Assembly (NCBI GenBank): GCA_016708785.1 | Contig: JADJFC010000001.1 | Coordinates: 558,001 to 622,000, forward strand | Direction of reading: 5' to 3' | DNA length: 64,000 bases | Source of the DNA: Bacteroidota bacterium | GTDB lineage: Bacteria; Bacteroidota; Bacteroidia; AKYH767-A; 2013-40CM-41-45 | In this document: in pieces, positions 63,496 to 64,000 of the stretch | Layout of the letters: each line of letters begins with the position of its first letter | Numbering within the stretch: the stretch's first letter is position 1 | Program-made: the position numbers and the translations under genes | Notes under the pieces: generated by a model | The model's database searches: none | What the model saw: the letters and a program-made list of their open reading frames with translations, nothing else | Told to the model about the DNA's origin: nothing

Positions 63496-64000
63496 TCAAA
63501 CAAACGTCCATGAGAATTATTTACGGGATTTTGTTTTTTTTCTATCTGTGCCAGAATGTTTATTCACAAAATTATTTTCAACAAGACGTAAAGTATACGA
63601 TCAATGTAACTCTCAATGATAAAAAGCATTTACTTACAGGGTCAGAAGATATTTATTATAAAAACAATTCAACAACAACTTTAAACGAACTATATTTTCA
63701 TCTGTATCCGAATGCTTACAAGAACAATTCAACCACTTTAGCAAAAGAATTATTCAATACAGGAGACAACATTTTTTTAGAATCCGAGAATAAAGATCTC
63801 GGCTACATTGATTCACTGGAATTTAAAGTAAATGGAGTTCCGGCTGAATGGAATCTTCTACAGGACACTATCGATATTTGCAGAATAAAACTTCCTAAAC
63901 CGTTACAACCCGGAGATAGCATCCATATTACAACTCCATTCAAAGTTAAGATCCCGAACCACCGATTATCGAGGCTTGGTCACAATGCACAAGCATATTT
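63492..64000 (+). CDS. M1-family metallopeptidase, N-terminal part (partial)
   Basis: I translated from the ATG at 63492, which overlaps the previous stop (ATGA). The frame is open to the window edge (169 residues). Signal peptide (IIYGILFFFYLCQNVYSQN), then the N-terminal beta-saddle of M1 aminopeptidases: DVKYTINVTLNDKKHLLTGS, YYKNNSTTTLNELYFHLYPN and AYKNNSTTLAKELF. The zinc-binding HExxH region lies beyond the window, so activity cannot be judged. Confidence 0.82.
   Translation, partial: MIKQTSMRIIYGILFFFYLCQNVYSQNYFQQDVKYTINVTLNDKKHLLTGSEDIYYKNNSTTTLNELYFHLYPNAYKNNSTTLAKELFNTGDNIFLESENKDLGYIDSLEFKVNGVPAEWNLLQDTIDICRIKLPKPLQPGDSIHITTPFKVKIPNHRLSRLGHNAQAY

Overview
The window is a low-GC chromosomal segment from a member of the phylum Bacteroidota. 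The evidence is: seven genes ending in type IX secretion (T9SS) C-terminal sorting domains, a SprB-repeat surface protein, promoters of the Bacteroidota type (TTTG, 17-20 bases, TAnnTTTG), almost no Shine-Dalgarno sequences, and families largely confined to this phylum (DUF4382, DUF5362-like, TlpA-like lipoproteins). I cannot assign a genus. No rRNA, CRISPR array, intact insertion sequence or prophage is visible.

Layout. 1-7348 (minus): respiratory complex I operon nuoA-B-C-D-H-I-J-K-L-M, with nuoD overlapping nuoH, so the NADH-input genes nuoE, nuoF and nuoG are absent here. 7587-14443: an RDD membrane protein diverging from a SpoIIM-like / DUF4129-like / DUF4350-like / MoxR ATPase / DUF58 operon. 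14479-16035: small membrane protein, msrB and a SET-domain protein. 16393-25322: secreted proteins, namely an arylsulfotransferase-like / E-set / CotH operon, a SprB-repeat adhesin whose signal peptide is out of frame, and a DUF4382 lipoprotein. 25515-27184: cupredoxin, DCC-family protein and tRNA-Glu. 27348-31259: a glycan cluster (GT39-like, PglD-like, GT2, hexapeptide transferase). 31831-34112: a large secreted Ig-like protein split by a frameshift. 34113-35004: a gene-poor stretch that may hold a decayed recombinase. 35352-40321: aromatic catabolism, with hmgA, hpd and paaABCD in one orientation. 40691-44057: a split GT39-like gene and a ferritin-like / DUF2306 cluster. 44241-50350: prfC, cvfB, a second GT2/GT39 pair and an unknown gene beside proS. 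51883-57770: a Tyr/Gly- and Asn/Gln-rich lipoprotein, a FadL-like porin, a TPR protein and a zinc-ribbon coiled-coil protein. 57868-64000: a Nif3-family protein, lpxK-pnp, then a choice-of-anchor B protein, a TlpA-like lipoprotein and the start of an M1 peptidase.

How the parts fit: the window mixes core energy metabolism (complex I), Phe/Tyr/phenylacetate degradation, envelope construction (lpxK, two glycosylation clusters, FadL-like porin) and a T9SS-dependent surface proteome. The most unusual signal is non-coding. Several intergenic gaps hold short tandem 'word' arrays locked to a fixed period (7, 9, 10 or 12 bp), several paired with an inverted second arm. Different loci use different words but the same architecture. 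Three genes for secreted or membrane proteins are each broken by what looks like one missing base, which is either residual assembly error or real gene inactivation or phase variation.
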